Source: Micromonospora sp. ATCC 39149 | Lineage (GTDB): Bacteria; Actinomycetota; Actinomycetes; Mycobacteriales; Micromonosporaceae | Length of the DNA stretch: 35,925 nt | Direction of reading: 5' to 3' | Assembly: GCF_000158815.1 (NCBI RefSeq) | Contig: NZ_GG657738.1 | Coordinates: 5,522,944-5,558,868, forward strand | Shown: piece by piece, positions 7,804 through 15,483 of the stretch | Layout of the letters: each line of letters opens with the position of its first letter | How positions within the stretch are numbered: the first letter of the stretch is position 1 | Made by a program: the position numbers and the translations under genes | The notes under the pieces: model-generated | What the model saw: only the letters and a program-made list of their open reading frames with translations | Database searches by the model: none | Told to the model about the DNA's origin: nothing

Positions 7804-9303
7804 TCAGCCGGCCGCAGCTGGGGAGACCGCGCGGCTGGCCTGGGCGGGCACGCTCGCTCCGGGCAGCTCGCCGGGTGCCCGGCGTACGTCGATGACCTGC
7901 CCGGTCAGCTCGGAGATCAGCACGTCCAGCGACGACTGGGCGACGGTCTCGGCGGCCAGCAGCGTGTGCTCGGGTTCCTCGCCGAACGCCTTGGTGCGCA
8001 TCGGGGTGGCGGTGCGCTCCGGGTTGATGCAGTTGACCCGTACGCCGAACTCGGCCCACTCGTCGGACAGCGCCTGGGTCAGGTTGACCAGGGCGGCCTT
8101 GGTGGCCGAGTAGAGCGCGTAGCGGGCCCGGCCCCGGGTGTACGAGCTGGACGTGTAGAGCAGCAGCTGGCCCTTGGTCTGTTGCAGGTACGGCAGCGAC
8201 TGCCGGGCGATGGTGACCGGCCCGACGAAGTTGACGTCCAGGACCCGGTCCATGCTCTCCTGGTCCATCTCCGCCAGCTCGCCCTTCTCCAGGACGCCGG
8301 CGGTGACCACCACGTGGTCGATCCGGCCGGTGGCCTCGAAGGCGGTCTTCAGCGCGGCCTCGACGTCCTCGGCGCGCTCGACGTGGGTGCCGGTGGTGGA
8401 GCGGCTGAACGGGAAGACCTGCGCGCCGTAGCGGCGGGCCAGCTCGGTCAGCTCGTGGCCGATGCCGTAGCTGCCCCCGAACACGACGATCGTGCGGCCG
8501 GTCAGCTCCTCGGTGTAGCCCCGGTCGGTCAGCCGGGGGGCCTGCGCGGCGGCGAGCTGGAACAGCTTGTCCGCCAGGTGCACGTCGACCGGGTGGGTGA
8601 CCTTGATGTTCTCGTCCGAGCCGTCGATCACCTTGATGGGGGTGCCGGGCAGGTAGCGCAGCACGACGCCGCAGTCGTCGGTGGCGGCGAAGTCCGGGTC
8701 GCCGGCGGCGACCCGGTACGCCTCGCGGATCGTGCCCGACCGGAACGCCTGCGGGGTCTGGCCCCGGCGCAGCGTGGACCGGACCGGGATGTCGGTGATG
8801 CAGTCGTTCTCGTCGACCTGGATGATCGTGTCGGCCGAGGGGATCGCCACGTCGACCGCCGAGTACGTCCAGAGCGCGTTGACGCACTCCCGGACGATCC
8901 GGCCACTGAGCAGCGGGCGCACCGCGTCGTGGAAGAGGATGTTGACGTCGCCCTCGCCGATCGCGTCCAGCGCGATGCGGGTGGTGGCGTTGCGCGTGTC
9001 GCCGCCGGAGATGACCTTGCTGACCTTGCGGAAGCCGGCCTTGTCGACGATCTGCTGGGCGTCGGGGACGTGCCCCTCGGCCATCAGCACGATGATCTCG
9101 TCGATCTCGGGGGCCGCCTCGAAGACCGCCAGGGTGTGCTCGATGATCGGCTTGCCGGCGATCTTGAGCAGCTGCTTCGGGATGCCGAGCCCCAGCCGGG
9201 TCCCGGTGCCGCCCGCCAGCACCACCGCCACCGTCCGCGAGGGCCGCCACGGCGCCGGGGTCTCCGGTGTGGCGGCCGGGCCAGTGGTGTGGTCCTGCGT
9301 CAT
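7804..9303 (-). CDS. Bifunctional cytidylyltransferase / SDR reductase (CDP-ribitol synthesis)
   Basis: 499 aa, two joined enzymes. Residues about 24-250 are an IspD/TarI-like cytidylyltransferase, with the CTP loop VLAGGTGTRLG and Lys in GIPKQLLKI (29-48), then HDAVRPL (125-131), RGQTPQAF (180-187) and IKVTHPVD (233-240). Residues about 268-470 are a short-chain dehydrogenase, with NAD(P) loop FGGSYGIG (275-282), Ser386, Tyr398 and Lys402 in YSATK. The same order occurs in Haemophilus Bcs1/Acs1, which reduce ribulose 5-phosphate to ribitol 5-phosphate and join it to CTP to give CDP-ribitol. It lies between the phosphotransferase gene and the ABC exporter genes on the same strand. The cytidylyltransferase alone could suggest IspD of the isoprenoid pathway, but the fused SDR and the neighbours argue against that. 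Confidence 0.88.
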   Translation of the reverse strand: MTQDHTTGPAATPETPAPWRPSRTVAVVLAGGTGTRLGLGIPKQLLKIAGKPIIEHTLAVFEAAPEIDEIIVLMAEGHVPDAQQIVDKAGFRKVSKVISGGDTRNATTRIALDAIGEGDVNILFHDAVRPLLSGRIVRECVNALWTYSAVDVAIPSADTIIQVDENDCITDIPVRSTLRRGQTPQAFRSGTIREAYRVAAGDPDFAATDDCGVVLRYLPGTPIKVIDGSDENIKVTHPVDVHLADKLFQLAAAQAPRLTDRGYTEELTGRTIVVFGGSYGIGHELTELARRYGAQVFPFSRSTTGTHVERAEDVEAALKTAFEATGRIDHVVVTAGVLEKGELAEMDQESMDRVLDVNFVGPVTIARQSLPYLQQTKGQLLLYTSSSYTRGRARYALYSATKAALVNLTQALSDEWAEFGVRVNCINPERTATPMRTKAFGEEPEHTLLAAETVAQSSLDVLISELTGQVIDVRRAPGELPGASVPAQASRAVSPAAAG

Positions 9304-9446
9304 TGCCGATCCTCACTCTCACGGTTCGCGAACAGGGGGTGACGGCCGCACGGCGGCCGGGTGAACCATAACGCAACCACCGCGCCGCCCCCCAGGGGCG
9401 ACGCGGTGGGAAGACATCCGCACGAAACCGTACGGACGCCGCGACT

Positions 9447-10268
9447 CTACTTCTTGTTGTTGGAGAAGTCCTCGTACGCGCGCAGCACCTCGTCGGTCGG
9501 GCCGTCCATCCGCAGCACGCCCGATTCCAGCCAGATCGTCCGTTCGCAGGTGTCCCGCACCGAGGAGAGCTGGTGGCTGACCAGGAACACGGTGCCCGCG
9601 CCCTCCCGTAGCTCCCGGACCCGCTGCTCGCTGCGCTTGCGGAAGCCCTTGTCGCCGGTGGCCAGGGCCTCGTCGATCAGCAGCACGTCGTGCTTCTTCG
9701 CCGCCGCGATGGAGAAGCGCAGCCGGGCGGCCATGCCGGAGGAGTACGTCCGCATCGGCAGCGAGGCGAAGTCGCCACGCTCGTTGATGCCGGAGAACTC
9801 GATGATCTCCGGGGTCAGCCGCGCCACGTCCGCCGGCTGCATGCCCATGGCGAGGCAGCCCAGCATGACGTTCCGCTCGCCGGGCAGGTCGTTGAGCAGG
9901 GCGGCGTTCACGCCGAGCAGGGACGGCTGCCCCTGGGTGTAGACCGCGCCCCGGTTGACCGGCAGCAGGCCGGCGATAGCCCGCAGCAGGGTGGACTTGC
10001 CGGAGCCGTTGCTGCCGATGAGCCCGATCGCCTCGCCCCGGTACGCGGTGAAGCTGACCCCCTTGACCGCGTGCACCTCCCGGACGTTCGGCGCCGAGGT
10101 GCGGGACACGATCCGCTTCAGGGCGGCCACCGGGCTGGTGCCGGCCGCCGCGCCCTGGTGCACCCGGTAGATCACGTGCGCGTCGTCGACCACCACGGTC
10201 GGGATGCGCTCGACGATCCTCGGCAGCGTCACGGTGACGTCGTTGGACGCCTCGATGTGCTCAACCAC
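9447..10268 (-). CDS. Polysaccharide/teichoic acid ABC exporter, ATP-binding subunit (TagH/Wzt type)
   Basis: 273 aa. ABC ATPase of the polysaccharide-export group: Walker A GSNGSGKST (85-93), signature TYSSGMAARLRF (174-185), Walker B DVLLIDEAL (194-202) and switch His in SHQLSS (231-236). The long N-terminal lead with VIYRVHQG...REVHAVKGVSF is normal for TagH/Wzt proteins. The protein ends after the ATPase at SNNKK, so there is no C-terminal carbohydrate-binding domain like that of E. coli O9a Wzt. The GTG start (10268) overlaps the permease stop by 8 nt and has AGGAG 7 nt upstream, giving translational coupling to the permease gene. It powers export of the finished polymer across the membrane. 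The N-terminus could be 14 residues longer, but that start has no ribosome site and lies well inside the permease gene. Confidence 0.92.
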   Translation of the reverse strand: MVEHIEASNDVTVTLPRIVERIPTVVVDDAHVIYRVHQGAAAGTSPVAALKRIVSRTSAPNVREVHAVKGVSFTAYRGEAIGLIGSNGSGKSTLLRAIAGLLPVNRGAVYTQGQPSLLGVNAALLNDLPGERNVMLGCLAMGMQPADVARLTPEIIEFSGINERGDFASLPMRTYSSGMAARLRFSIAAAKKHDVLLIDEALATGDKGFRKRSEQRVRELREGAGTVFLVSHQLSSVRDTCERTIWLESGVLRMDGPTDEVLRAYEDFSNNKK

Positions 10269-11157
10269 GGCCGTACTCCTGTTCGCCCCGCCAGAAGTAG
10301 ATGAAACCACCCACGCCCATCACGACCGCCCAGCCCACCGCGTACGACCACGCCTGGAGCATGGAGGAGTTGAGCAGCGGCGCCCCCTCCAGCAGCGCGT
10401 GCCGGGCCAGCTCGATGTAGACCAGCATCGGGTTCGCCTCGACGATCCGGGTCGCCCAGCCCGGCAGGTTCTGCTCGAACAGCGCGACGCTGTAGAGGAC
10501 GCCGGAGCCGTACATCCAGGTGCGCAGCAGGAACGGCATCACCTGCTTGAGGTCGGCGACCTTCGAGCCCATCCGGGCCACCGCCATGGTGAGGCCGGCG
10601 TTGAACAGCGCCTGGAGCAGCACGACCGGGATGAGCAGCAGCCACTCGACGCTGAGCGGCTCGCCGGTGACCAGCACGATGCCCACCAGCACCACCAGCG
10701 AGGCAATGAGCTGCTGGAACTGGGTGAGCATGGCGGCCAGCGGCAGGCAGGCCCGGGGGAAGTGCAGCGCCCGGATCAGCCCCAGGTTGCCGGTGATCGA
10801 CTGGGTGCCGTTCTGCGCGGCGGTCTGGGTGAAGTTGAAGATGAACAGCCCGGTGGTGAGGTACGCGATGAAGTTCGGGATGCTCTTCTGCTCCAGCACC
10901 AGGCCGAAGATCAGGTAGTAGACCGCCGCGTTCGTCAGCGGGGTCAGCACCTGCCAGAGCTGCCCGAGCCGGGCGTTGCTGAACGAGGCGACCAGCTTGG
11001 CGTTCGAGTACGCGGCGATGAAGTGCCGGTAGGCCCACAGGCGGCGGGTGTACTCCGCCAGGGACGGCCGCTCGCCGGCGACCCGTAGCCCGTACCGGGC
11101 GGCCAGTTGCGCCTGGGTCAGGCCGGCGTCGGGGTCGGCCAGCGCGGTGTTGGCCAT
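10261..11157 (-). CDS. Polysaccharide/teichoic acid ABC exporter, permease subunit (TagG/Wzm type)
   Basis: 298 aa. ABC-2 type permease with an amphipathic N-terminal part, the conserved YSNAKLVASFSNARLGQLWQVLTPL segment (read about 48-72) that enters helix 1, and six hydrophobic segments in all (AVYYLIFGLVL, FIAYLTTGLFIFNF, LIASLVVLVGIVLV, WLLLIPVVLLQALF, and others). It forms the membrane channel for lipid-linked polymer and pairs with the overlapping ATPase gene. The ATG at 11157 is chosen because GGAG (11168-11171) lies about 10 nt upstream; the longer open frame upstream has no homology character. It is the first gene of the minus-strand export/backbone operon and diverges from a TetR regulator gene across a 226-nt space. 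Confidence 0.92.
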   Translation of the reverse strand: MANTALADPDAGLTQAQLAARYGLRVAGERPSLAEYTRRLWAYRHFIAAYSNAKLVASFSNARLGQLWQVLTPLTNAAVYYLIFGLVLEQKSIPNFIAYLTTGLFIFNFTQTAAQNGTQSITGNLGLIRALHFPRACLPLAAMLTQFQQLIASLVVLVGIVLVTGEPLSVEWLLLIPVVLLQALFNAGLTMAVARMGSKVADLKQVMPFLLRTWMYGSGVLYSVALFEQNLPGWATRIVEANPMLVYIELARHALLEGAPLLNSSMLQAWSYAVGWAVVMGVGGFIYFWRGEQEYGRG

Positions 11158-11309
11158 GGGATGGGCGCTCCGATCTTGTCGTGCCAGCGGGGTGCGTCTG
11201 TTGTACCAACGGGATGAGCGCGACGACGGATTCGAGAGGGTAGCCGGTGCGTGGAGCGCCGCCTCGTCGCTGGGTGGAAGGTAGTCCATAACCACGTCGG
11301 GACGCAACC

Positions 11310-11327
11310 GTACCGTCGTTGCGGTAC
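11310..11327. promoter_or_regulatory. Inverted repeat overlapping the TetR gene -10 box, probable operator
   Basis: GTACCG (11310-11315) and CGGTAC (11322-11327) form a 6-bp-arm inverted repeat with a 6-nt centre. The right arm overlaps TACATT (11325-11330), the likely -10 box of the regulator gene. A TetR dimer bound here would block its own promoter. Confidence 0.55.
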
Positions 11328-11337
11328 ATTGTCCCAC

Positions 11338-11383
11338 GTGACAGCCGAGGAGAGTCTGCCGTGACGCCCGAGAAGAATTCGCC
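11338..11383 (+). promoter_or_regulatory. Leader with two tandem micro-ORFs copied from the regulator's own start
   Basis: Two 23-nt units (from 11338 and 11361) resemble the first 23 nt of the regulator gene (11384). Each starts GTGAC and contains CCGAG(G/A)AGA. The first encodes MTAEESLP and stops at a TGA overlapping the second GTG. The second encodes MTPEKNSP and stops at a TGA overlapping the regulator's GTG. TACATT ends 7 nt before the first GTG, so transcription may begin right at this micro-ORF. Confidence 0.6.
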
Positions 11384-12019
11384 GTGACCACCGAGAAGAG
11401 GCGCCCGCCGGCCGGCGCGGCGGTGCTCCGGGGCGAGATCACCACGGCCATCCGGCGCGCGCTGATGCAGGAACTCGCCGCGGTCGGCTACGGCCGGCTC
11501 TCCATCGAGGCGGTCGCCCGCCGGGCCGGGGTCAGCAAGACCGCGATCTACCGCCGGTGGAGCTCCAAGCTGGAGCTGGTCGTCGAGGTCGTCGCCGCCG
11601 CAGCGGGCAGCAAGCTGCCGGCGCTGGACACCGGCACCCTGCGCGGCGACCTCGGCCTGCTCCTGCGGGTGGTCGCGCATGCCCTGAGTCACCCCCTGGC
11701 CGCGCAGATCGTTCCCGACCTGCTGGCCGAGGCGGCCCGCAACCCCGAGATCGACGAGACCCTCCAGGCGGTGCTGCGGGCCAAGCAGCAGGAGATCGGC
11801 GGGTCGCTGGTCGCCCGCGCCGTCGCCCGCGGCGAGCTGCCCGCCGACACCGAGCCCGCCGCCGCCGTGGACCTGATCGTCGGGCCGCTGTACTGGCGGC
11901 TGGCGATCACCCGCACGATGCCGACCGAGGCGTACCTCGACGCGCTGGTGGAGGCCGTGGCGACCGGGCTCGGCGCCGCCGTGGCCGTGCCCCGGCAGCG
12001 CGACGCCACCCCGGCCTGA
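11384..12019 (+). CDS. TetR/AcrR family transcriptional regulator
   Basis: 211 aa. The N-terminal helix-turn-helix is clear: ITTAIRRALMQELAAVGYGRLSIEAVARRAGVSKTAIYRRWSSKLEL (read about 19-64), with the recognition helix VSKTAIYRRWSSK. The C-terminal ligand and dimer domain matches the group of TetR proteins with a TetR_C_11-like end (DLIVGPLYWRLAITRTMPTEAYLDALVEAVATGL). The GTG start has GAGAAGA 7-13 nt upstream, inside a tandemly repeated leader. It diverges from the ABC exporter operon and converges with lhgO. Its operator is probably the inverted repeat at 11310-11327. Whether it also controls the exporter promoter is not shown by sequence. Ligand unknown. Confidence 0.88.
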   Translation: MTTEKRRPPAGAAVLRGEITTAIRRALMQELAAVGYGRLSIEAVARRAGVSKTAIYRRWSSKLELVVEVVAAAAGSKLPALDTGTLRGDLGLLLRVVAHALSHPLAAQIVPDLLAEAARNPEIDETLQAVLRAKQQEIGGSLVARAVARGELPADTEPAAAVDLIVGPLYWRLAITRTMPTEAYLDALVEAVATGLGAAVAVPRQRDATPA

Positions 12020-12041
12020 GCCGTCCCGTCCGCCGGACGGC
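12020..12041. terminator. Bidirectional terminator between convergent genes
   Basis: GCCGTCC (12020-12026) pairs with GGACGGC (12035-12041). It fills the 31-nt space between the TetR gene and lhgO, which converge. No T-tract is present. Confidence 0.5.
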
Positions 12042-12050
12042 CCATCCGCC

Positions 12051-13247
12051 TCAGCGGGCGGTGTCCAGCGGCAGCCGGGACACGATGTGCCGGGCGATCT
12101 CCAGCGAGCTGGTCGCGGCGGGAGAGGGGGCGTTGAGCACGTGCACCTGCCGGTTTGCCTCGACGATCAGGAAGTCGTCGACCAGGCCCCCGTCGGGCAG
12201 GATCGCCTGCGCGCGCACCCCCGCGCCGGCCCGGACGATGTCGGCCGGCGTCAGCTCCGGCACCAGCCGAGCCAGGCTCGCGGCGAACCGCCCCTTCGAC
12301 AGCGACCGGGCCACCTCGGTCAACCCGTACCGGTAGTGCCGCCGGCCCAGCGCCCACAGCCCCCGGTACGTCAGCTCGTCCCAGACGTCGCGGGGGCTGA
12401 ACCGACCCCACGAGTAGCCCTCCCGCGCGGTGGCCAGCACCGCGTTCGGGCCGGCGTGCACGCTGCCGTCGATCATCTTCGTGAGGTGCACCCCGAGGAA
12501 CGGGAACTGCGGGTCCGGCACCGGGTAGATCAACCCCCGCACCAGGTCGCGCCGCTGCGGGGTCAGCTCGTAGTACTCGCCCCGGAACGGGACGATCCGC
12601 ACCGGCGTGGGCACCCCGGCCAGCCGGGAGATCCGGTCGGCGTGCAGCCCCGCGCAGTTGATCAGCACGTCCGCGACCACCTCGCCGGCGGTGGTGGTGA
12701 CCACCACACCCTCCGGCCGGTCGGTCACCCCGGTCACCTCGGCGCGGGTACGCAGGTCTGCCCCGCCGGCGGCGAGCAGCTCGGCCAGCTTGCCGCAGAC
12801 CGCGCGGAAGTCGACGATGCCCGTCGAGGCGACGTGCAGCGCGGCGACGGCCGACACGTGCGGCTCGTACTCGGCGGCCTCGGCCGCCCCGATCAGCCGC
12901 ACCGGCAGGCCGTTGGCGCTGGCCCGCTCGTGCAGCGCGCGTAGCCGGGGCACCTCCGCCGGGTCGGTGGCGACGATCAGCTTGCCGCAGACCTCGTACG
13001 GCAACCCGTGCGCCGCGCAGAACTCGACAATCGACGCGCTGCCGGCCCTGCACAGGGTCGCCTTGAGGCTGCCCGGCTTGTAGTAGACCCCGGCGTGGAT
13101 CACGCCGGAGTTGTGGCCGGTCTGGTGCGCCGCCCAGCCGGCCTCCTTCTCCAGGACGGTCACACGGTCGCCCGGCCGGTCGGTCACCAGCCGGTGGGCG
13201 ACCGCCAGGCCGACGATGCCGCCACCGACGACCACGAACCTCGTCAT
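12051..13247 (-). CDS. lhgO: L-2-hydroxyglutarate oxidase
   Basis: 398 aa, full length for the LhgO family. It is a FAD-dependent oxidase/dehydrogenase of the DAO fold that turns L-2-hydroxyglutarate into 2-oxoglutarate, passing electrons to oxygen or the membrane quinone pool. The FAD-binding loop VVVGGGIVGLAVAHRL is at about 5-20, followed by the family's TGHNSGVIHAGVYYKPGSLKA (read about 42-62), CGKLIVA, the substrate-side PFRGEYYEL and VHLTKMIDGSVHAGPNAV segments, and the C-terminal VLNAPSPAATSSLEIA. ATG start at 13247. It is metabolic rather than envelope-related and seems to sit inside the locus by chance. Its upstream region holds a 26-bp perfect palindrome 18 nt before the start codon. 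Confidence 0.92.
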   Translation of the reverse strand: MTRFVVVGGGIVGLAVAHRLVTDRPGDRVTVLEKEAGWAAHQTGHNSGVIHAGVYYKPGSLKATLCRAGSASIVEFCAAHGLPYEVCGKLIVATDPAEVPRLRALHERASANGLPVRLIGAAEAAEYEPHVSAVAALHVASTGIVDFRAVCGKLAELLAAGGADLRTRAEVTGVTDRPEGVVVTTTAGEVVADVLINCAGLHADRISRLAGVPTPVRIVPFRGEYYELTPQRRDLVRGLIYPVPDPQFPFLGVHLTKMIDGSVHAGPNAVLATAREGYSWGRFSPRDVWDELTYRGLWALGRRHYRYGLTEVARSLSKGRFAASLARLVPELTPADIVRAGAGVRAQAILPDGGLVDDFLIVEANRQVHVLNAPSPAATSSLEIARHIVSRLPLDTAR

Positions 13248-13264
13248 CTAGCTCTCCCCTGCCT

Positions 13265-13290
13265 GGTCGTCGCCGCCGGCGGCGACGACC
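13265..13290. repeat. 26-bp perfect palindrome between lhgO and the amino-sugar operon
   Basis: GGTCGTCGCCGCC followed directly by its reverse complement GGCGGCGACGACC, with no spacer. It lies in the divergent region, 18 nt before the lhgO start codon. It could be an operator, or a structure in the lhgO leader. Confidence 0.7.
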
Positions 13291-13376
13291 GATGGTAACC
13301 AGCGCCCGGCGTGCCCGATTCGTCGCCGCCGACCTGGGGTGCCTACACTCACCGGGTCCGTCTTCTAGGGAGCCTC

Positions 13377-14519
13377 ATGTCAGACGACGTCATCGCGCTC
13401 GGCCAGCCCACCGTCGGTGCGGCGGAGCTCGCGGCGATCGCCGAGGTGTTCGCCTCCGGCTGGCTGGCGGGCGCCGGGCCCACCTGCCGCCGCTTCGAGG
13501 AGCGCTTCGCCGCCGCGACGGGCACCCGACACGCGCTGACCACCGCGAACTGCGGCTCGGCCCTGCACCTCGCGCTGCTCACCCTCGGCGTCACGCCCGG
13601 CGACGAGGTCATCGTCGGCGACTACACCTTTCCGGCCACCGGCCACGCCGTGCTGTGGACGGGCGCGAAGCCGGTCTTCGCCGACGTCCGGCCCGACATC
13701 TGGACCGTGGACCCGGCCGCCGTCGAGGCGGCGATCACTCCCCGCACCGTCGGAATCATCGCCGTCGACGCGTTCGGTCAACCGGCCGACTACGACGAGC
13801 TACGGGTCATCGCCGACCGGCACGGTCTGTTCCTGGTCGAGGACGCGGCGTGCGCGGCGGGTGCCACCTACCGGGGCCGCCCCGCCGGCAGCCTGGCCGA
13901 CGTGGCGACCTTCAGCTTCCACGGCCGCAAGGGCATCACCGCCGGCGAGGGTGGGGCGTACGTCACCGACCGCGACGACCTCGCCGCGCACGCCCGCAAG
14001 CTGCACACGTACGGGGTGGAGGGCGCGCTCACCCGGGCCGAGCTGTCCAACCTGCCCATTCCGGCCTTCACCGAGCTGGGCTACAACTACCGGCTCTCCG
14101 ACGTGGCGGCGGCGATCATGTCTGCCCAGCTCGACCGGCTTCCGGAACTGCTCGCGGCCAAACGGCGGACCGCCGCCCGCTACGGCGAGCTGCTCAAGGA
14201 CCACGAGCTGATCGCCCCGCCCCACGAGGCGCCGGACCGCGAGCACCCCTGGCAGTCGTACGTGGTGACCCTCGACCCCACGATCGATCGTGGCGCGGTC
14301 GCCCTCGGGCTGCGCCAGCGCGGCGTGCAGTGCACCTTCGGCACGTACGCCTCGCACCTGCAGCCGCTGTACGGCCAGACGACGCCGTGCCCGGTCTCGG
14401 CGGACCTGTTCGCCCGGCACCTGGCCATCCCCATGCACGCCAACCTCACCGACGCCCAGGTCGAGACCGTCGTCGCGACCCTGGTCGACGTCGTCGCCAG
14501 CGCAGCCACCGGCCGCTGA
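13377..14519 (+). CDS. DegT/DnrJ/EryC1/StrS family PLP aminotransferase (amino-sugar synthesis)
   Basis: 380 aa. Aminotransferase that converts a keto-sugar nucleotide to an amino sugar, usually with glutamate as donor. It shows the family order: GWLAGAGPTCRRFEERFA (about 28-45), TANCGSALHLAL (56-67), VGDYTFPATGHAV (80-92), Asp156 in VEDAACA (cofactor pyridine nitrogen), Lys185 in FSFHGRKGITAGEGG (Schiff-base lysine) and GYNYRLSDVAAAI. ATG start at 13377 with AGGGAG upstream; TACACT (13344-13349) is a candidate -10 box. It is the first gene of a tight operon with an NDP-sugar epimerase/dehydratase and a hexapeptide acyltransferase, so the product is likely an N-acylated amino sugar. Which keto-sugar it uses is not clear. 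Confidence 0.88.
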   Translation: MSDDVIALGQPTVGAAELAAIAEVFASGWLAGAGPTCRRFEERFAAATGTRHALTTANCGSALHLALLTLGVTPGDEVIVGDYTFPATGHAVLWTGAKPVFADVRPDIWTVDPAAVEAAITPRTVGIIAVDAFGQPADYDELRVIADRHGLFLVEDAACAAGATYRGRPAGSLADVATFSFHGRKGITAGEGGAYVTDRDDLAAHARKLHTYGVEGALTRAELSNLPIPAFTELGYNYRLSDVAAAIMSAQLDRLPELLAAKRRTAARYGELLKDHELIAPPHEAPDREHPWQSYVVTLDPTIDRGAVALGLRQRGVQCTFGTYASHLQPLYGQTTPCPVSADLFARHLAIPMHANLTDAQVETVVATLVDVVASAATGR

Positions 14520-14546
14520 AACCCTCAGGGAAGGACATCGCCCGAC

Positions 14547-15479
14547 ATGTCGAAGCAGACCGTCTTCATTACCGGAGGTGCGGGCTTCATCGGCCTGCAC
14601 GTGGTGCCGTTGCTGTTGGACAAGGGCTACCGGGTCCGCATCTTCGACAACATGTTCCGCGGCGACCGGGATCAGGTCGCCAAGCTGGTGGCCGCCGGTG
14701 ACGTCGAACTCGTCGACCAGGACGTGCGCTACGGCGGCGCGGTGCACGCGGCCATGAAGGGCTGCGACCTGGTCATCCACCTCGCGGCGGTCTCCATCAA
14801 CAAGAGCCAGGCCGACCCGTACGAGTCGATCGACATCAACATGGTCGGTAACCACAACGTCTTCGCCGCCGCCGCCGACCACGGCGTGCGGCGGCTGGTC
14901 TTCGCCTCCTCGGCGTCGGTGTACGGCGACCCGAAGAAGCTGCCGATGCACGAGGACGACCCGCTGAACCCGCTCACCCCGTACTGCATCTCCAAGCGGG
15001 CCGGGGAGGACCTGCTCGCCTACTACCAGCGCAGCAGGGGCCTCAACTGGATCGCCCTGCGCTTTTTCAACGTGTACGGCCCCGGCCAGAAGCCGACCGC
15101 GTACTACACCTCCGTGATCAACCACTTCGTCAAGCGGTTGAAGACCGGCCAGCCGCCGATCATCGACGGCCGGGGCGAGCAGTCGATGGACTTCATCCAC
15201 GTCCACGACATCGCCCGCTCGGTGGTCGCCGCGCTGGAGGCCGACCGGGGCAACGTACCGGTCAACATCGGCACCGGCATCGACACCTCCGTGGCCACGC
15301 TCGCCGAGATCCTCATCAAGGCCGTCGGGGTGGACGTCGCGCCGCAGTTCAACCCGCGTGACGTGCTGGTCAGCCGCCGGGCGGCGGACATCACCCGGGC
15401 CCGCGAGGTGCTGGGCTGGGAGCCGACCATCGCGGTCGAGGACGGGATGGCCGACCTGATCAAGGTCGAGGTGGCCTGA
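14547..15479 (+). CDS. NAD-dependent epimerase/dehydratase of sugar nucleotides (extended SDR)
   Basis: 310 aa. Extended SDR of the UDP-glucose 4-epimerase/dTDP-glucose 4,6-dehydratase group. The NAD loop FITGGAGFIGLHVV is at about 7-20, DNMFRGD at 35-41 (Asp that holds the adenosine ribose), LAAVSINKSQADP at 79-91, Ser-Ser-Ala-Ser-Val-Tyr-Gly at 121-127, catalytic Tyr146 and Lys150 in PYCISK, and the substrate segment RFFNVYGPGQ. It lies 27 nt after the aminotransferase gene and 4 nt before the acyltransferase gene, in one operon. It probably supplies the keto- or epimerised sugar for the aminotransferase. Epimerase and dehydratase cannot be told apart with confidence from the visible motifs. 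Confidence 0.88.
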   Translation: MSKQTVFITGGAGFIGLHVVPLLLDKGYRVRIFDNMFRGDRDQVAKLVAAGDVELVDQDVRYGGAVHAAMKGCDLVIHLAAVSINKSQADPYESIDINMVGNHNVFAAAADHGVRRLVFASSASVYGDPKKLPMHEDDPLNPLTPYCISKRAGEDLLAYYQRSRGLNWIALRFFNVYGPGQKPTAYYTSVINHFVKRLKTGQPPIIDGRGEQSMDFIHVHDIARSVVAALEADRGNVPVNIGTGIDTSVATLAEILIKAVGVDVAPQFNPRDVLVSRRAADITRAREVLGWEPTIAVEDGMADLIKVEVA

Positions 15480-15483
15480 GCAC

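Noticed and set aside
7804..9303. IspD of the isoprenoid (MEP) pathway
   Set aside because: The cytidylyltransferase part fits, but the fused SDR domain and teichoic-acid-type neighbours fit a Bcs1-like CDP-ribitol enzyme better. IspF is not present.
6044..9376. A single 1,110-codon open frame on the minus strand spanning two genes
   Set aside because: The frame stays open by chance through the cytidylyltransferase gene, which is in another frame and has full domain motifs. A start at 7759 gives the normal phosphotransferase.
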